From NCBI GenBank assembly GCA_024305745.1, contig JAHRBS010000015.1, positions 1 to 64,000 on the forward strand: 64,000 nucleotides of DNA, written 5' to 3'. Under the pieces are notes generated by a model. That model saw nothing but the letters and a program-made list of their open reading frames with translations. It was not told the DNA's origin and did not search any database. The position numbers and the translations under genes were made by a program. How positions within the stretch are numbered: the first letter of the stretch is position 1; each line of letters starts with the position of its first letter. The stretch comes from Polyporus tsugae (lineage: Eukaryota > Basidiomycota > Agaricomycetes > Polyporales > Polyporaceae). Shown here one piece after another: positions 1 through 11,852 of the stretch.

Positions 1-960
1 GGAACTATAGCGAGGCACGCGTGTCGGCGGCTCTGAGGAACTTCCACGCCTACTCTGGGACTGGCCAAAACCGGCCGAGCGCTTGGTAAGTATACGATGA
101 CCGCCAGCCCTTGGCGTCTGACTCATCAGTACTGAGCTCCTCGTCTTGGTGTTTTGTTCCGGTGAGACCTCGCGAATCACTTCAGAGCTGTCTTGGCACA
201 TAGCTATCCATGTAACCCAATCGTATAGAATACTTCCCAAATCTCATCCTCATCCTCCTGCCCCTCCCCTACTCCTCCTCCCCTCCCAGATTGGACGTTT
301 TCGGTCGCTTTTCCACACATGTATATACTCTGGCCTCCGGCGCCATGATATCCAGTTTTCCTCCCCCCCCACCCACCACCACATCCTAAACGCTCGTACG
401 TACCCTCGACGATAACCTCCTCCCAAGCTCAGACCATTTCTCCCTTCCAACAAACGGTCCTGCCATACCTCACTGGCAGCTCGACGCAGCTAGCGGTTGT
501 TTCAAACCCTGTTAACGTTCTTGACAACGTATCAGTTTGAACTCGCGAAGGAGCCTATTTGTCTGTGTCTAATATAGGCCGGGCGCAGCCCTGTCTGGCC
601 GTCGTCACACACCCATCCAAGTGGGAAAGATTCTGGACCAGAACGCGACGCGAGCCCCTTGCAGGATCCTTGAGTGGTATGAACCAACCACGAGAGGTCG
701 TCAACGAAGACTTCTCAGGGTCGAACAACGTAGCGTATCGGATCCGGGGGATTGTCCAAGAGCACACTCTTTTGCGTCGGACAGATCTCAGCACCCGGAG
801 GCGAGGACAGCTACCTGGGAGGATCGCCAGGCTTGCCATTTGGTCACAGAATAGAGGCAACTGCTGCTGAAAGACACATCTTTCGCGGAGAGCCGCAGTC
901 CGCTCGAGGTGCTCCAGTTGACTCCAGCGGCTGATCGCATGTTATTTGAAGAAGGGGGTC
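1..960. other. no identifiable gene
   Basis: Short open frames overlap on both strands between about 555 and 870. None shows a recognisable motif or a convincing splice pattern. The stretch could hold the edge of a gene lying to the left of the window. Confidence 0.4.
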
Positions 961-1215
961 ATCAGAGGTAGATGTCGCACCACCCGAGCCAATCAGTAAG
1001 ATTGTTCATAGGCGCTCTCCAGCTGGACGGGGGGATTAGGTTTCTCTGGGTCTGAATTTTCGGGTTCTGAGTCGAAAGCTCCCGTGGAGGCTTCCCCTTG
1101 AAGGCCGTAGTGCTGTGCCCAATGGATCCCGACTTCACTAGAGATGGATGGTGCTTCAGCATTAAGAGCAGAGAGCTAAGCAGATCGCTGTTGATTGCCC
1201 ATTGTGGCATCGCGG

Positions 1216-2234
1216 TCACCAGGGTGGCTTAACAGTTTTGAGGACGGAAGAAGCGATGACGTCGAGGAAGGCGACGCACCACTCCAATTCATCAAAGTGC
1301 ACGTAGAGTGCCTTCAGCGCGGGAAACAGAGTAGATCGCCTCTCGGACGGGAAAACGTTCCTGTCTCTCCACAGACGACGCTCGGTCTTGAATTCGAGGT
1401 AACGCAAGTTCGGCTGGGAAGCAAGATGGACCAAGAATTGGGGAGATATAATGATCTTTCCCGTGATCCACTCGGTGATGTCAGCAAGGTTGGGGAGATG
1501 ACAGCCTGTTATGCAGCCAGGGAGATAGGGGATGCCTATGAGATGCAGAGCCTGGTCGTCAAGCATCAGGGAGGTCAATTTGGATGACAATTTTGTCAGG
1601 CGGGCGATGATGCCTTGCGGTCGCTCTCTTCCTTCCAGGTCGATGTTGACATGAAGAAGTGATGGTCCGAGCAAGACCTTTGCTGGATAGAAATACAGCT
1701 CGCCAGAAGGATTCATAGAATGGAGCAGGCGAGGCTCCTCGTCGTAACAAAGATGACGCAAATTAGGAAGGAGAGGGACAGGGCCATTTTCGCTCAAGAC
1801 CGTCCAGACAGCATTGTCGATTGGAGTGTGGGGGCAAGGGATATACAGAGAAAATTGGTTATCAAGTGTCTGGACACGGGCAGCATATAGCTTGAACCTG
1901 GCAAAGTCTGCAGCGACCGGCTGACGAATGAAAGTCTAAAAATGGGGCTCAGATGAGTGAAAGAGACGCAAAGCGATGTTCGCACCATTTCATAGGAGTT
2001 GAATACACAAAGGTCCAACGGCAGCGTATACAACATTGGGAGGAACGAAGGAAGGGTACGCCAGAGAGCCGCAAGAGCAGGATCGCAGAAGACATGACAT
2101 ACCCGCGCCAGTGCAGCCAGCGCAGAGTATGCCCCTCTAAAGTCCTCAGCTTCAACATCCTCATCACCTTCGAGGGCATCAACGAGATGGAATACTACGC
2201 GGTCAACAACGACGAGAGGGAGATGAGCTACCAT
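1216..2234 (-). CDS. F-box/LRR-like protein
   Basis: F-box proteins recruit substrates to SCF ubiquitin ligases; this one belongs to the large basidiomycete F-box/LRR-like group. Exon 1 (2234-1986) has the degenerate F-box: LPLVVVDRVVFHLVD, then a run like LAALARVCHVFCDPALAALW. Intron 1985-1921 (65 nt, GTGCGA...CAG) joins in phase 0 to exon 2 (1920-1216), which continues FARFKLYAARVQTLD and then PLLPNLRHLCYDEE, the usual start of the repeat region. The frame closes with TGA at 1216-1218, giving 317 aa, which is short for the family. A similar-looking reading resumes just downstream (to about 962) if a 32-nt GT-AG segment is removed, so the 3' end is uncertain. Function is inferred from family only. 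Confidence 0.6.
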
Positions 2235-3091
2235 TCGCCGCTGAGCTCTTGAGAGGAAATGACACGAGATTGTTAACTGTTTCAGTTCAATACCTAGAAG
2301 TTTTTGTGGAATGAGAGGGTATTGAAGTCGACGCTAAAAGAGGGAAGGACGGACGAGTTGTAACGGGCCTCAGTATGCAGCAGCAACACTTTATTCAATA
2401 CGTAATGTACCTGTAACGGGCTACAAGTACATAGCTACAAGTACATAGGGTCAGCAACTGGCGCAGAAAAGTGTAAGACGGCAGAACTCACCCTCAGTAT
2501 GCAGCAGCAAGACTGAGGGCGGAAAGACGAGCAACAGCGAGGATATGTGGTGCGGAGATGTCCGAAGCAAGGAATTGAGCGTAAAAAGAAGCCATGCAGG
2601 GCCGGGTGACTCGACGTCCACGCGGCGGACCATCAGGTACGACCAAGACATGTCCACATAGCTGTGCACGACGACTCGAGCATGGCGTGCTCCAACAGAG
2701 GGTGGGGACAAGTCTCGTTCCCGTCCATTCTACCGCTGAACTGAGCGTACCGCTGGATGGGCTCGGCTGGAGGCATTGTGACCATCAGTCACCGCGCGTG
2801 GGCAGCGCTCTCGCGTTTGTGCAAGCGAGCGCACGTCGAGTCGCGAACTTCAACACGATGATTGTCCTGGTCCAGACTGGGTCCAGACGTTGGTTCCCCA
2901 GGTTTGCTCTGCAGCGCGCATATATTCAATTTCTTCTGGGCATAAGTGGCGACGTCAAAGAGTAAATTCCAGTGATGGAACCCCAAGTGAGAGAAAGTGG
3001 ACCAGTCTAAGTACTAAATAATAGCTACAGCTGCCAGCAGGAACTGCAATATATAGTACGGCGTGCAGCAGCTACAGGGCATGCATGTAGG
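2235..3091. other. intergenic, small direct duplications
   Basis: No gene recognised. A 14-bp unit, CTACAAGTACATAG, is perfectly duplicated in tandem at 2421-2434 and 2435-2448. A second pair, CTCAGTATGCAGCAGCAA, occurs near 2369 and 2493. Possible upstream DNA of the minus-strand F-box gene. Confidence 0.5.
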
Positions 3092-3283
3092 TGCTAACAC
3101 CGCCTCCAGCACCACCCGGCGCCCTGCTGGCCGGTCGCACAGTTTTTGCGCACGACCAGCCTAGACAGGACCGCACTGGGCTAGCCATCGTCGTCGGACA
3201 AAGCGAGTGGTGGCGGAAGGAGCTGGCATGGTAGTGGGAACAGAAGTCAAACATCGGCCGCAATCCCCGGGCATCTCTTGCCG
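3092..3283 (+). repeat. dispersed repeat, diverged copy
   Basis: Shares with the copies at 5240 and 17086 the core ACCACCCGGCGCC, ACGACCAGCCTAGAC, GGGCTAGCCATCGTCGTCGG and ATCCCCGGGCATCTC, in the same order and orientation, but with substitutions and a missing middle part. Oldest-looking of the clear copies. Confidence 0.75.
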
Positions 3284-5239
3284 ACCATCCCACCATCCGT
3301 GCTGAGCTGCAACTACAAGCTCTGCGACGCCTCATCCTCTTCGACCTCCGCCATCCCCCACACCCAATACTCCTAGCCTATTCCTCAATAGCCTGTCGCT
3401 ATGGCGCTTGGAGCATACCTGGTCCGGCTGTCACGCCGGCCTGGAGGCCCTACTACCCTCACGCGCCAGCCTCAGAGCGCAACGTCAAGAAGTCGAAAAC
3501 AGATAATATTCATCGTCCATACCGCAACTGACGGAAGACTATTATATCGCGTCGTATCGTCGCACTCGCAAGCTGGCCAAGGAAAAGCTGAAGTGTGCTT
3601 GGAGAAAGCACCACCGAGCCCAGCGCGATGCTGAAGAAAGGGCAATTGGAGCCGCAGGAAACCTCAGGTGTGGACATACGCTGCTGCAGAACGTAATAGG
3701 TGGATTCTACGGTTTCTCCGGCGCATACAACTGACCACTTTCACAGTTCCAAACAGGATGAAAAGCGGTCTGTGTCATGCTCGAGACGCAGAGCCCGTCT
3801 CAACAGACAAATACTCCGGAAAAATCGAAGTTTGAAAAGGAGAGGGCAGGGGCGTCACTGATTCGCATTATGGGTACATGCTTTCATGAGAAATTGGCAA
3901 TTGCAACAAGTAGAGGGAAGGATGCTAGCTGGAAGGTGCCAATGTGGCGTGTCGTGACGTTGGTCTACCCCGTCGCGCAAGAACACACTGCAGTAGTAAA
4001 CTTCTGGGACGTCTGAGGCAGAGACGGTCTAGCCTTCAACACAGTGCGGCTTACACTGAACGGTTGGGGCTTGGACGAAGGCTTACTGCGCACGTAGTAC
4101 GCGCCGATTTCAAGCCCAGAACGCCACGTGCAAAGTTGCAGATTGATAGGGCGAACACAGAAACAACGATGCAGTTCAGGGGAAGAGGGGATGTAGGTTG
4201 GGCCACAAAAAGACTAAAGGACTGACTCTGATCGATGAGGGGCGAGCGGTCAACTGCCATGTCGATGAGATCGTGAGGGTTGAGTTCGAACGGATACCAC
4301 TTTGAGATCATCCGGTATACCATCCACATTCTGGACAGATCCTAAAAACCATCGTTGACGTGAAAGACCGGTATCCAGACTTATTCAGACATACTATGAG
4401 ACGCGGGAATATCGCTGCGGGTGCGCTCTGACCAAATTCCACACTTGCGAAGGTTTGCTTGCAAGAGTCGCATGCTACGTGATGGGACAAACACATCCTT
4501 GTCCGAAGTGTCAGGTTTATCCTGCAGCGTAATATCAATCCCATCTTGCGGTGGATGCTCGTGCAGTTCATGCTATATGCCAAACGTGTGACGCACGGTG
4601 AGAACCCTCTCAGTGGGTGCCAATGGTATCGACCTGGCGCGAACTCACCAGATGAAGATGCCGAGGCTGTGCGACGCCCAGTGTGGGTTGCGGTTCTTAC
4701 AGCCTGCACAGACATCTATGGGAGTGTATGAGCGTCCTTGGACAGCGTCGCTGAGAGGGACAGAATTGACCGTTTCCTGGCTGCCCGACAAGCTCCATGA
4801 GATCTCCCTGATTCCGCTCCACGGTAATCTTGTTGATAGACATGGCGTTCCAGTTAGCCTGTCAGTCGGGGGAGCAAGACAAGACGTGCGGTATGGACAG
4901 CCGGAGGTAATAGAAGGGGATCGCCGTCGTGGCATCGGCGTCGTCGGAGGGACCGAGTAGGCGCCCATTTTCGTCGAGCATTTGAGCATCTTCTTTTGCA
5001 GCCGCCTACTGTACAAAGCACATGGACTGCAGGACACAACAACTGCAAAGGGTGACGGAAGAGAGCCTGACGGACAAGACCATTATCACGCGCTGGACGA
5101 AAGATATGATAGGATGTCGACGTACCAAGCTCCTGAAACCCTTGGCAGGGCCGGGAGCGGGTGTGGACGGGCGGTGGCGCCCAGTGAGCGCGAGCAGCAG
5201 AAAGGGAGAAGAATAGGGGTGAACAGGAGATGAGAGCGG
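3284..5239. other. no identifiable gene
   Basis: A frame around 3520-3650 is rich in Arg/Lys (EDYYIASYRRTRKLAKEKLK) and might be a remnant of a basic protein, but no start or splice pattern supports it. The stretch 5060-5150 resembles 15000-15080 and probably belongs to the dispersed repeat that follows. Confidence 0.35.
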
Positions 5240-5568
5240 GAAGACGCGACGGCGGGGACGGGGCAAGAGCGCACCACAGAGCTGCTAGCACCGACTCCAG
5301 CACCACCCGGCGCCCCTCTGGCTGGTCGCACGCAGTGCTTGCGAACGACCAGCCTAGACGGAATCGCACCGGGCTAGCCATCGTCGTCGGACATAGCGGG
5401 CGGGATGGTGGGAGCCTTGGCCCTCAAGGCCTCAAAGCCAGAAGGTGAGAGGCGGTGACAAGCTTAAGGGCGGTGAGCTGGCCGCACAGTGGGAACTGAC
5501 ATTAGCTAATTGAGTGTGTAATCCCCGGGCATCTCCTGCCATCTCCGGCATTAATACCTGATATGGCA
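5240..5568 (+). repeat. dispersed repeat, young copy B
   Basis: About 329 bp nearly identical to 17086-17407 (a handful of differences, for example GCAGTG present here after GGTCGCAC and a few single-base changes). It has no coding capacity I trust; open frames over it repeat in every copy and look like by-products. No terminal inverted repeats or target duplication were obvious, so the class (SINE, solo element or MITE) is open. Confidence 0.85.
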
Positions 5569-5696
5569 CCCCTGTCCTGGAGCGCGCCCGTGGCGCACTA
5601 ACCCTAACCCAGATGGCTATTAGATCCCCGAACGACTACCTGCACCAGACCTGCACCAGCGGGAGTTGAGCATTGACGTCACTCACCAATTCCTGA

Positions 5697-8066
5697 ATGG
5701 CGCCAAAACACGTCTTCAACACCTGCGCCAACGAGCCTGGTATGGCTATATTCAGTGTCAGTGAAATAGTAAGCTGACACGTCTCCTAGGTTTGCAAATG
5801 TTTCCTTGCTCCAAGAAGTCCCTCCGTGGAAGACAGGACCTACCGACGAGATGTTTCGTCTGTGCGGGTAGAGGAATCATTGCGAAAGATAGTTGTAGAT
5901 TCAAAGGTAAGTAGCAATTACTTCAAGGGAGCGGTTTAATGCTCAAGTCTCATTCGCAGATTTTCGCCTTCTCAAGCGGGAGCCGGGACCGCCCACATTT
6001 CAGCTGTTGGACACCTCTAGATTGGATGCCCCGAACTATCCGTTCAAATTCAACACCATCTTGAACAGGAAGAATCTAGTCGGACTGCAGGTGCGTCTTT
6101 CAGCTCTACTCAAGTTGGCGTTTCCAACCATGCGGAACCAGTATGCTCTCGCCAGAGAGGTGCAGAAGGTCATCATCAGGATGCAAGAACATGAGAATAC
6201 CGGTGACCTATTGAGAAGACAACCGGAATCACTCGCACGTGTTATTTGCGGTGAGTCTATCCTTTGACCGGTACGGGTTCGTTAACTAACAACTTCCTCT
6301 TCCCGACCTTAGATGCGTGCTCCACCCCAGTATTCTCCTCCTCGTTTCTGTGTGTCCTTTGTGGATATGAGCTGTGCAGCATCTGTCATAACAAGAAGGA
6401 CTTGCATCAGGCGCCGTTGTGTGATGCCGATCGTGAGGTGAGACTGATGTTCGTCAGTTAGATTGCCATTAAAGTTGCTATCTAGGAACATTGCTTCCGT
6501 CCCCTGTCTAGAGTCCCCGCTGGACAGGTCGCAGAGGTTGCTCGCCAAGTGGCACAGGTCCTTGCTCTTCAGGAAGGGCTTGACGAGTATCCCATCACCA
6601 TAGACGCGAAGGCGTTTAAATGCAATGCGGAAGTATCTCGACGTATTCCCGTACTCACCCCAGGGAGAGAAGACGTCTTCCGTTTCCTGTGGTCTCATGA
6701 CATACCGGTAGTAGTCACCGGGGTCCAAGCACATCTCAAAGGGTTGTGGACTCCAGCGGCCTTCGTTGAGACTCACGGGGAAGAATTCCTAACTATGATC
6801 ACCGTGGCACGACAAGGTTCATCGACTCGCAAGGCGACTGTAAGGGAATTTTTTCAGGAGTTTACCCAAGATGACGATACATGTGGTCGTGTGGTCAAAG
6901 TCAAGGTCAATCACCGTAGCTTGACTTCGTTTGGCTCTTCTAATGCATCTGTTGACTCTCTAGGACTGGCCACCTTCCACGAGTTTCTCAGACTCTTTCA
7001 AGCCGTACTGCGAGGCCTTTATGGACGCTGTTCCCATGCCGTCTTACACTCGGAATGACGGATACAGAAATCTGGCTGCTCATTATCCCGAACCCACGGA
7101 TAAACGGCCCACGTTCAAGCCGGATCTAGGTACGTGCCATCATGCTTGACGTCCATAATTACACTCCGTCACGCGCAATTTAGGGCCCAAGATGTACATC
7201 GCCACCAAGGATATTGATGAATGTGGATCAACACCCCTTCACCTTGATGCTACATGCGCTGTCAATATTCTCGTACACGAAGTGCCAACCAGTTCTACCT
7301 CCGAGCAAGGCGGTGCTTACTGGGAAGTGTACGCTCGAGAAGACACTCCAAAGCTACGAAAGTACCTCCGGGAATCTGGCTACAGCGTCTCTGGCGATCC
7401 CATCCACTCCCGAAGTATCTACATCACCAGGGCAATGCGGGACGACTTGAAGAAGATAGGTGTTGTGCCGTACGAGATTCATCAACGGTACGGTCAGGCG
7501 GTATTCATTCCGGCGGGCTGCACTCATCAGGTATCTTCCTACACGGGTCCAGAAGTGACTTTCTCACACATTGATCTCTAGGTGAGCAATCTCGGTGCTT
7601 GCATCAAGATAGCCACGGATTTTCTATGCGTGGAAGGCATCCTAGCTAGTATCGCCATCTCGAAGGAGTTTCAAGCGGAGGCAGAGGAGGGGCTCCTTTC
7701 TTTGGACGCGATGCTTTAGCACGGCTGGGCGTCGATTTCCCGGCAACTCAGACTCCTGCCCCTGGAAGAACCTCCAGTCCTCAGTAAGAAGCAAAAGAAA
7801 CACAAAAGGCGGAAGGAGGCATTGCGGGCCATAGGCGACTCCGAAGGTCGCGAAACAAAGCGATCACGCAGGGAACCCAACGCTATTGGCGCAACCCCCA
7901 GTAGTGAACCTAGTTTCACGTGCCCGGAGCCGGACTGCAGGAAAACAACACGCGTATACGGGTTGGATGGCGTTTTATGTCACCTGTAAGTCGGCATCCA
8001 CTTGCAGTATACCTTTCGCTGACGGCTACCAGGCGTCAGTACCATTCAATCCAGATAGATAGATGA
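5697..8066 (+). CDS. JmjC (KDM3-like) zinc-finger protein with in-frame TAG
   Basis: Likely Fe(II)/2-oxoglutarate oxygenase of the histone-demethylase type. Exons 5697-5739, 5790-5906, 5960-6250, 6313-6437, 6486-6905, 6964-7129, 7184-7530, 7582-7985 and 8033-8066 join in phase; all introns are 47-62 nt. The ATG follows an in-frame stop. N-terminal Cys motifs RCFVCAGRG...SCRF and CDACSTPVF...LCVLCGYELCSIC precede the JmjC domain; the metal triad is H407/D409 (STPLHLDAT) and H502 (PAGCTHQ). A C-terminal C2H2 finger (CPEPDC...CHLRQYH) lies in the same frame, but TAG at 7717-7719 interrupts it, in the context DAML-stop-HGW where the family usually has Trp. Read to TAG it is 548 aa, read through 648 codons. 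The JmjC core itself is complete. Either a truncated protein, a fresh nonsense allele, or a recoded/edited codon. Confidence 0.85.
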
Positions 8067-9675
8067 GACCAGGGCCACTTCATGCAGTTTTCCTCGAAGT
8101 CATTCCTAGATGGGTATCGACGCTGGCGGCAGAGCAAGGTCAGCGGCCCGATGCCGCGTGTATCGTAGTAGCAAGCAAGCTTCGTAGACGTGTTCCCGCT
8201 TCCATACTTGCCATCTCCATATGCAATGGGTCTCGGTACATAACTGCGTGTCTAGCATTTTCATTGTCCCGTTGCGCGCGTTGAACCCTTTGTGATGGTT
8301 GGCCTGAAGAACAGGAACCTCTGTTTTCTGTCTCACTGCAAGGATCTCTCTCAATAGACGTAGTTGAAGCATCATAGGCAAGGCAGAGCGAGTGACGCTG
8401 CACTAATAACCCAACGGCAGTCGACTGTCATTAATTCATTCCTGACTCTGACCTTGCAGGACCCGACTTCTTGTGAAACATATGACCGCGGGCCGGGACT
8501 GCTTGAACGGAGTCTGCACACTGATTGATAACACACTTCGTACAATTCCCTCTGCGGGGCTGAGGAGGGTAGAGAAATCTGAGGTGTTGCACAGTATTAT
8601 TGGATGTATGAGCAACATGACGATCATGACAACGACGGTACGCGACAACAATCAAGGACAGGAGAGATGTGGAAGACAAAGCGAGGGACATAGACATCAA
8701 GACATTACACGTGGATTACTGTTCATACACCAAAATTCTCCCCAAGAGCAACGAAGACCAAACACGATTCCAAACCCAACGAGAAGGAGGGGAAAAAGGA
8801 GGAGGCTCACGAAGTAGATTAACATGTAGTTAGCGGTACGACAAAATGTACGTCATCCTACGTCAAGGATAGCGGTGACGATACACGCACGCCGGTTGAG
8901 AGGGCCCAAGGAGATGGGAAACCCGACAGTATGGCAAGAAAGGAAACCATTTGAGGAGATGGATGTACTTGAGAGAGACCCGAGATCAAGATTGTGCCAG
9001 GATGAAGAGCGGCATCGCGAATGATTGTGTTGATGCGTCGTCCAATGCGAAAGAATACAAACATGAGCCTGTACGCGCGTTGCGTGCGAGGTATCTGGCT
9101 ATCGCCGATGGAGGAGTTTGCCAACTTGGGAGACGAGGGAACGTGACGATAACGAGACGTCGCATATTGTCAACAAAACCTCGACGCGCTTAATCTTGCG
9201 CCACCGAAGAGGAACAATCGCTTGATGAGCTCTTCGCGGGACGATGATCTAAGCCTCATTCCAGACAGAGCGCGCTGGCAGCGCTCGGTCGAACCTAGCC
9301 CTCTCTCTCTCTCTCTCTCCCCCCCCAATATCGCGCTCCACGCCATCGACGACCCTGCGCTTTTCCTTCTTGGGGGTCGCCCACATAATGGGGTATGTGA
9401 CAGTCCGCGATTTATAGCTTCGAGTACGATCTAAGAAACGAGATCATGAACAACCGCTCATAGACATCGAGAGAACAATGCTCACCGGCGTTAGGTCCCG
9501 TGTCGCTGTTCTGCTGACTGGGAGCAGAGTGCGGCCCGTCTACGACAAGGGATTTGCTCTTACTAGAGCTGCCGTCCACACTGGAGATTGGGAGGTTCAG
9601 AAGCCGCATCTTCACGTTGGGAACCAACAGACGACCCTCAGCGCCGGGTTTGAGGAGGGGAACCTCACGAGGACT
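8067..9675. other. intergenic with CT microsatellite
   Basis: No gene recognised on either strand. A (CT)n tract followed by poly-C lies at about 9299-9326. Confidence 0.45.
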
Positions 9676-10131
9676 TTAGCGAGTCGAGCCAGTTGGGGAG
9701 GTGGAAAACCCTGCACCGCGGATGTGGATCGAAGTCCGGGATCGGGAACGCCGAGCAAAGGACGCGCAGTATTGGCAGTAGAGTTCTTGAGTAGAAGCAT
9801 CAACGACAGTCGAGGGAAGAGAGGATGAGGGCGTTGTCTGAACTTCGACCGCGAGCTCGTTCTTGCTGAGAGTACAATGTACACCTCGCGAGTGGTGGGG
9901 GGTAGCGACGTAAGAGCCATACGCACGAATAGCCGCATCATTGGGGTCAGCGCGGGTGAAGTCCCGCGGAGGCGCGAAGCCATACACGCTCGGATGCCAT
10001 GCATTCGACCCATCCGTCCAGCCTGGAATGGGCTTGTTGTCGTCCTCAGAGTTGCTGTGGATGGGGAGGCTCCAAGAGGACTTCGTGTACTTGTCGATGC
10101 AAAGAGCGGCCTGAATGCGACACGCAGCCAT
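9676..10131 (-). CDS. hypothetical protein, partial
   Basis: An open frame of about 151 codons with protein-like composition: CRIQAALCIDKYTKSSW, then an acidic stretch HSNSEDDNKPIPGWTDG and VYGFAPPRDF. Upstream on the same strand (about 10500-10240) another frame with FCSDQCRFADHRPYHSAID and a Ser-rich tail could be an earlier exon, joined by an intron starting GTGAATG near 10243. I do not recognise the family. The 3' part changes frame around 9750, so the gene may be incomplete or damaged. Confidence 0.3.
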   Translation of the reverse strand: MAACRIQAALCIDKYTKSSWSLPIHSNSEDDNKPIPGWTDGSNAWHPSVYGFAPPRDFTRADPNDAAIRAYGSYVATPHHSRGVHCTLSKNELAVEVQTTPSSSLPSTVVDASTQELYCQYCASFARRSRSRTSIHIRGAGFSTSPTGSTR

Positions 10132-11852
10132 GATTATACCGCCCTCAAGGCGAGGGACGGGCTACTTGGTGTCGGCTTAGGTGCGGAGGGTGGGGGTGGA
10201 GGACGGGGAGCGAAGCCGTAAATGGCACAGAGGCGTGACTATGCATTCACCGCACAATCAGTGTCAGGGGAAGAAGCAGAGGAACACAATTCTGACGACG
10301 CCTCGCTCAAGCGACCACAGTCGTCTTGAGAGCCATGGATATCTGACAAACAGTTTGTGGGGGCGAACGGTAGGCAAGGGGATGACCTCCAGCTAGGGTT
10401 GTACTCGATGTCAATGGCACTGTGGTAGGGCCGGTGGTCCGCGAAACGACATTGATCAGAGCAGAAGGGAGCAGGTGTCTGGTCGATCGCCTTGGGGCGG
10501 CGGAATGAATGAGCAGGGTGGGAAGCATGGTGGATTGTGCATGGTGCGGGAAGTCGCGTCTGAGGAAATGACCTTGGCAGATGAGACCTGGATCGGAACT
10601 TTGGGTATTACGCCATGGGCGAGACGTTGAGCCCTCGGGAGAATGGCGCAAGACTTGCTATGAGCGAGGCAGACAGGGTCATCCTGATCGCCGTCTGAGG
10701 TTAAGTATTAGCGGCAAGGACAAAGAAATGGTGAAGTGGTGCTCACGAATGCCAATGACCGGGGTGGGTGGATTAAGGAGAGGATGTGGCTGGGCAGGAA
10801 CGTGTACGTCCTTCGACACGATTTGGCGATAACAGACGAGACACCGAATGGAGTCCAATGGAATGTCGATAATGTCGAGGGAGGGTGTATTTAGGGGGCC
10901 TCATCCCTCACGGCAGAAGGTGCTGGTGATGGTGCTGGCAATGGCATGGTGGTGGGAACAGTCACAGTTAAGCCTCATAGCTAAACTCCGGGGACGACAT
11001 AGTGGTGGTAGGAAGGGTGATGGTAGGAAGAGAGGAATGACTTCGTCGGTCTGCGACGTATAACGTCACGGAGTTTACAACTTACTTAAAAAGGCAGGAG
11101 GATGGACGCCCATACCCATCAACCGTAGTAAGAGCCACTAATCGCTCTCCTGCCTCTTACCGCCATCACTCTCTGCACCCTCTGCACCACCCTCGAAAGC
11201 TCCTCCCCCAACTGACCCAACGCAAGCCCGAGAATCCCTGCAAGCCTCTCCCCCACTCTCCAGCAGCCCGAAAGGAGACCGTTCGCGGAGTTCGCCACAG
11301 CGACGGCGAAAACAAAGCGACTGGCAGGAAGCTCGAACTTGAGCCAGGTATGTACTAACATTCCATTTGCATGATGCATTGTGTGCCCGGAGATCAAGAG
11401 GGCGAGGGAACGAACCGACGACGAAGAACTCTGGGCAGGAGGAATGGGCATCGCTCGTCAGGGGCGAGGTTTGCAGGCCAGGATGAAAATGCTGTGGGGA
11501 ATGCAATGAACGGAGACTGGGTTATCGAGACGAGGGAATCGAGTGTGTGGAGGCCCGGGGGAGGGCGTAGCTACGAGTATCGCGGATGGACGTAGATTCG
11601 AGCACGAACGCAGACACAGCGCAATCGTGCGTGTTTGAACAACGAGCCCGCTCTCCCCTCGCTGCGCCCTGCTGACCCACCTGGAGAGGTGAGGCGACAT
11701 CCCAGATACGAGCACCCGCGCGGCACAAGAGAAACAAGGACACACAATACAGCAAATTGCCGCGCGCAAGTCCAACAACTGGCAGAAGACCCCGAGGCGC
11801 GGCCGACCCCAACAAGAACAAGGAACGGACGGGCGAAAACTCAATAACAGCG
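10132..11852. other. uncertain coding traces
   Basis: 10880-10990 carries a weak match to the dispersed repeat (GGGGGCCTCATCCCTC, GGTGGTGGGAACAG). The minus strand at 11119-11360 reads SRFVFAVAVANSANGLLSG followed by a Leu-rich stretch, and the plus strand has a strong GTATGT donor at 11350, but no full gene could be built. Confidence 0.3.

Noticed and set aside
4854..5381. 175-codon minus-strand ORF starting MASPVRFRLGWSF
   Set aside because: The same start appears in frames over the other repeat copies (3.1 and 16.9 kb), so it is a by-product of the dispersed repeat.
5595..5612. CTAACCCTAACCC as interstitial telomere repeat
   Set aside because: Only about two units; too short to separate from chance.
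9299..9326. CT/C tract as a promoter CT-box
   Set aside because: No gene start could be placed beside it; treated as a microsatellite.
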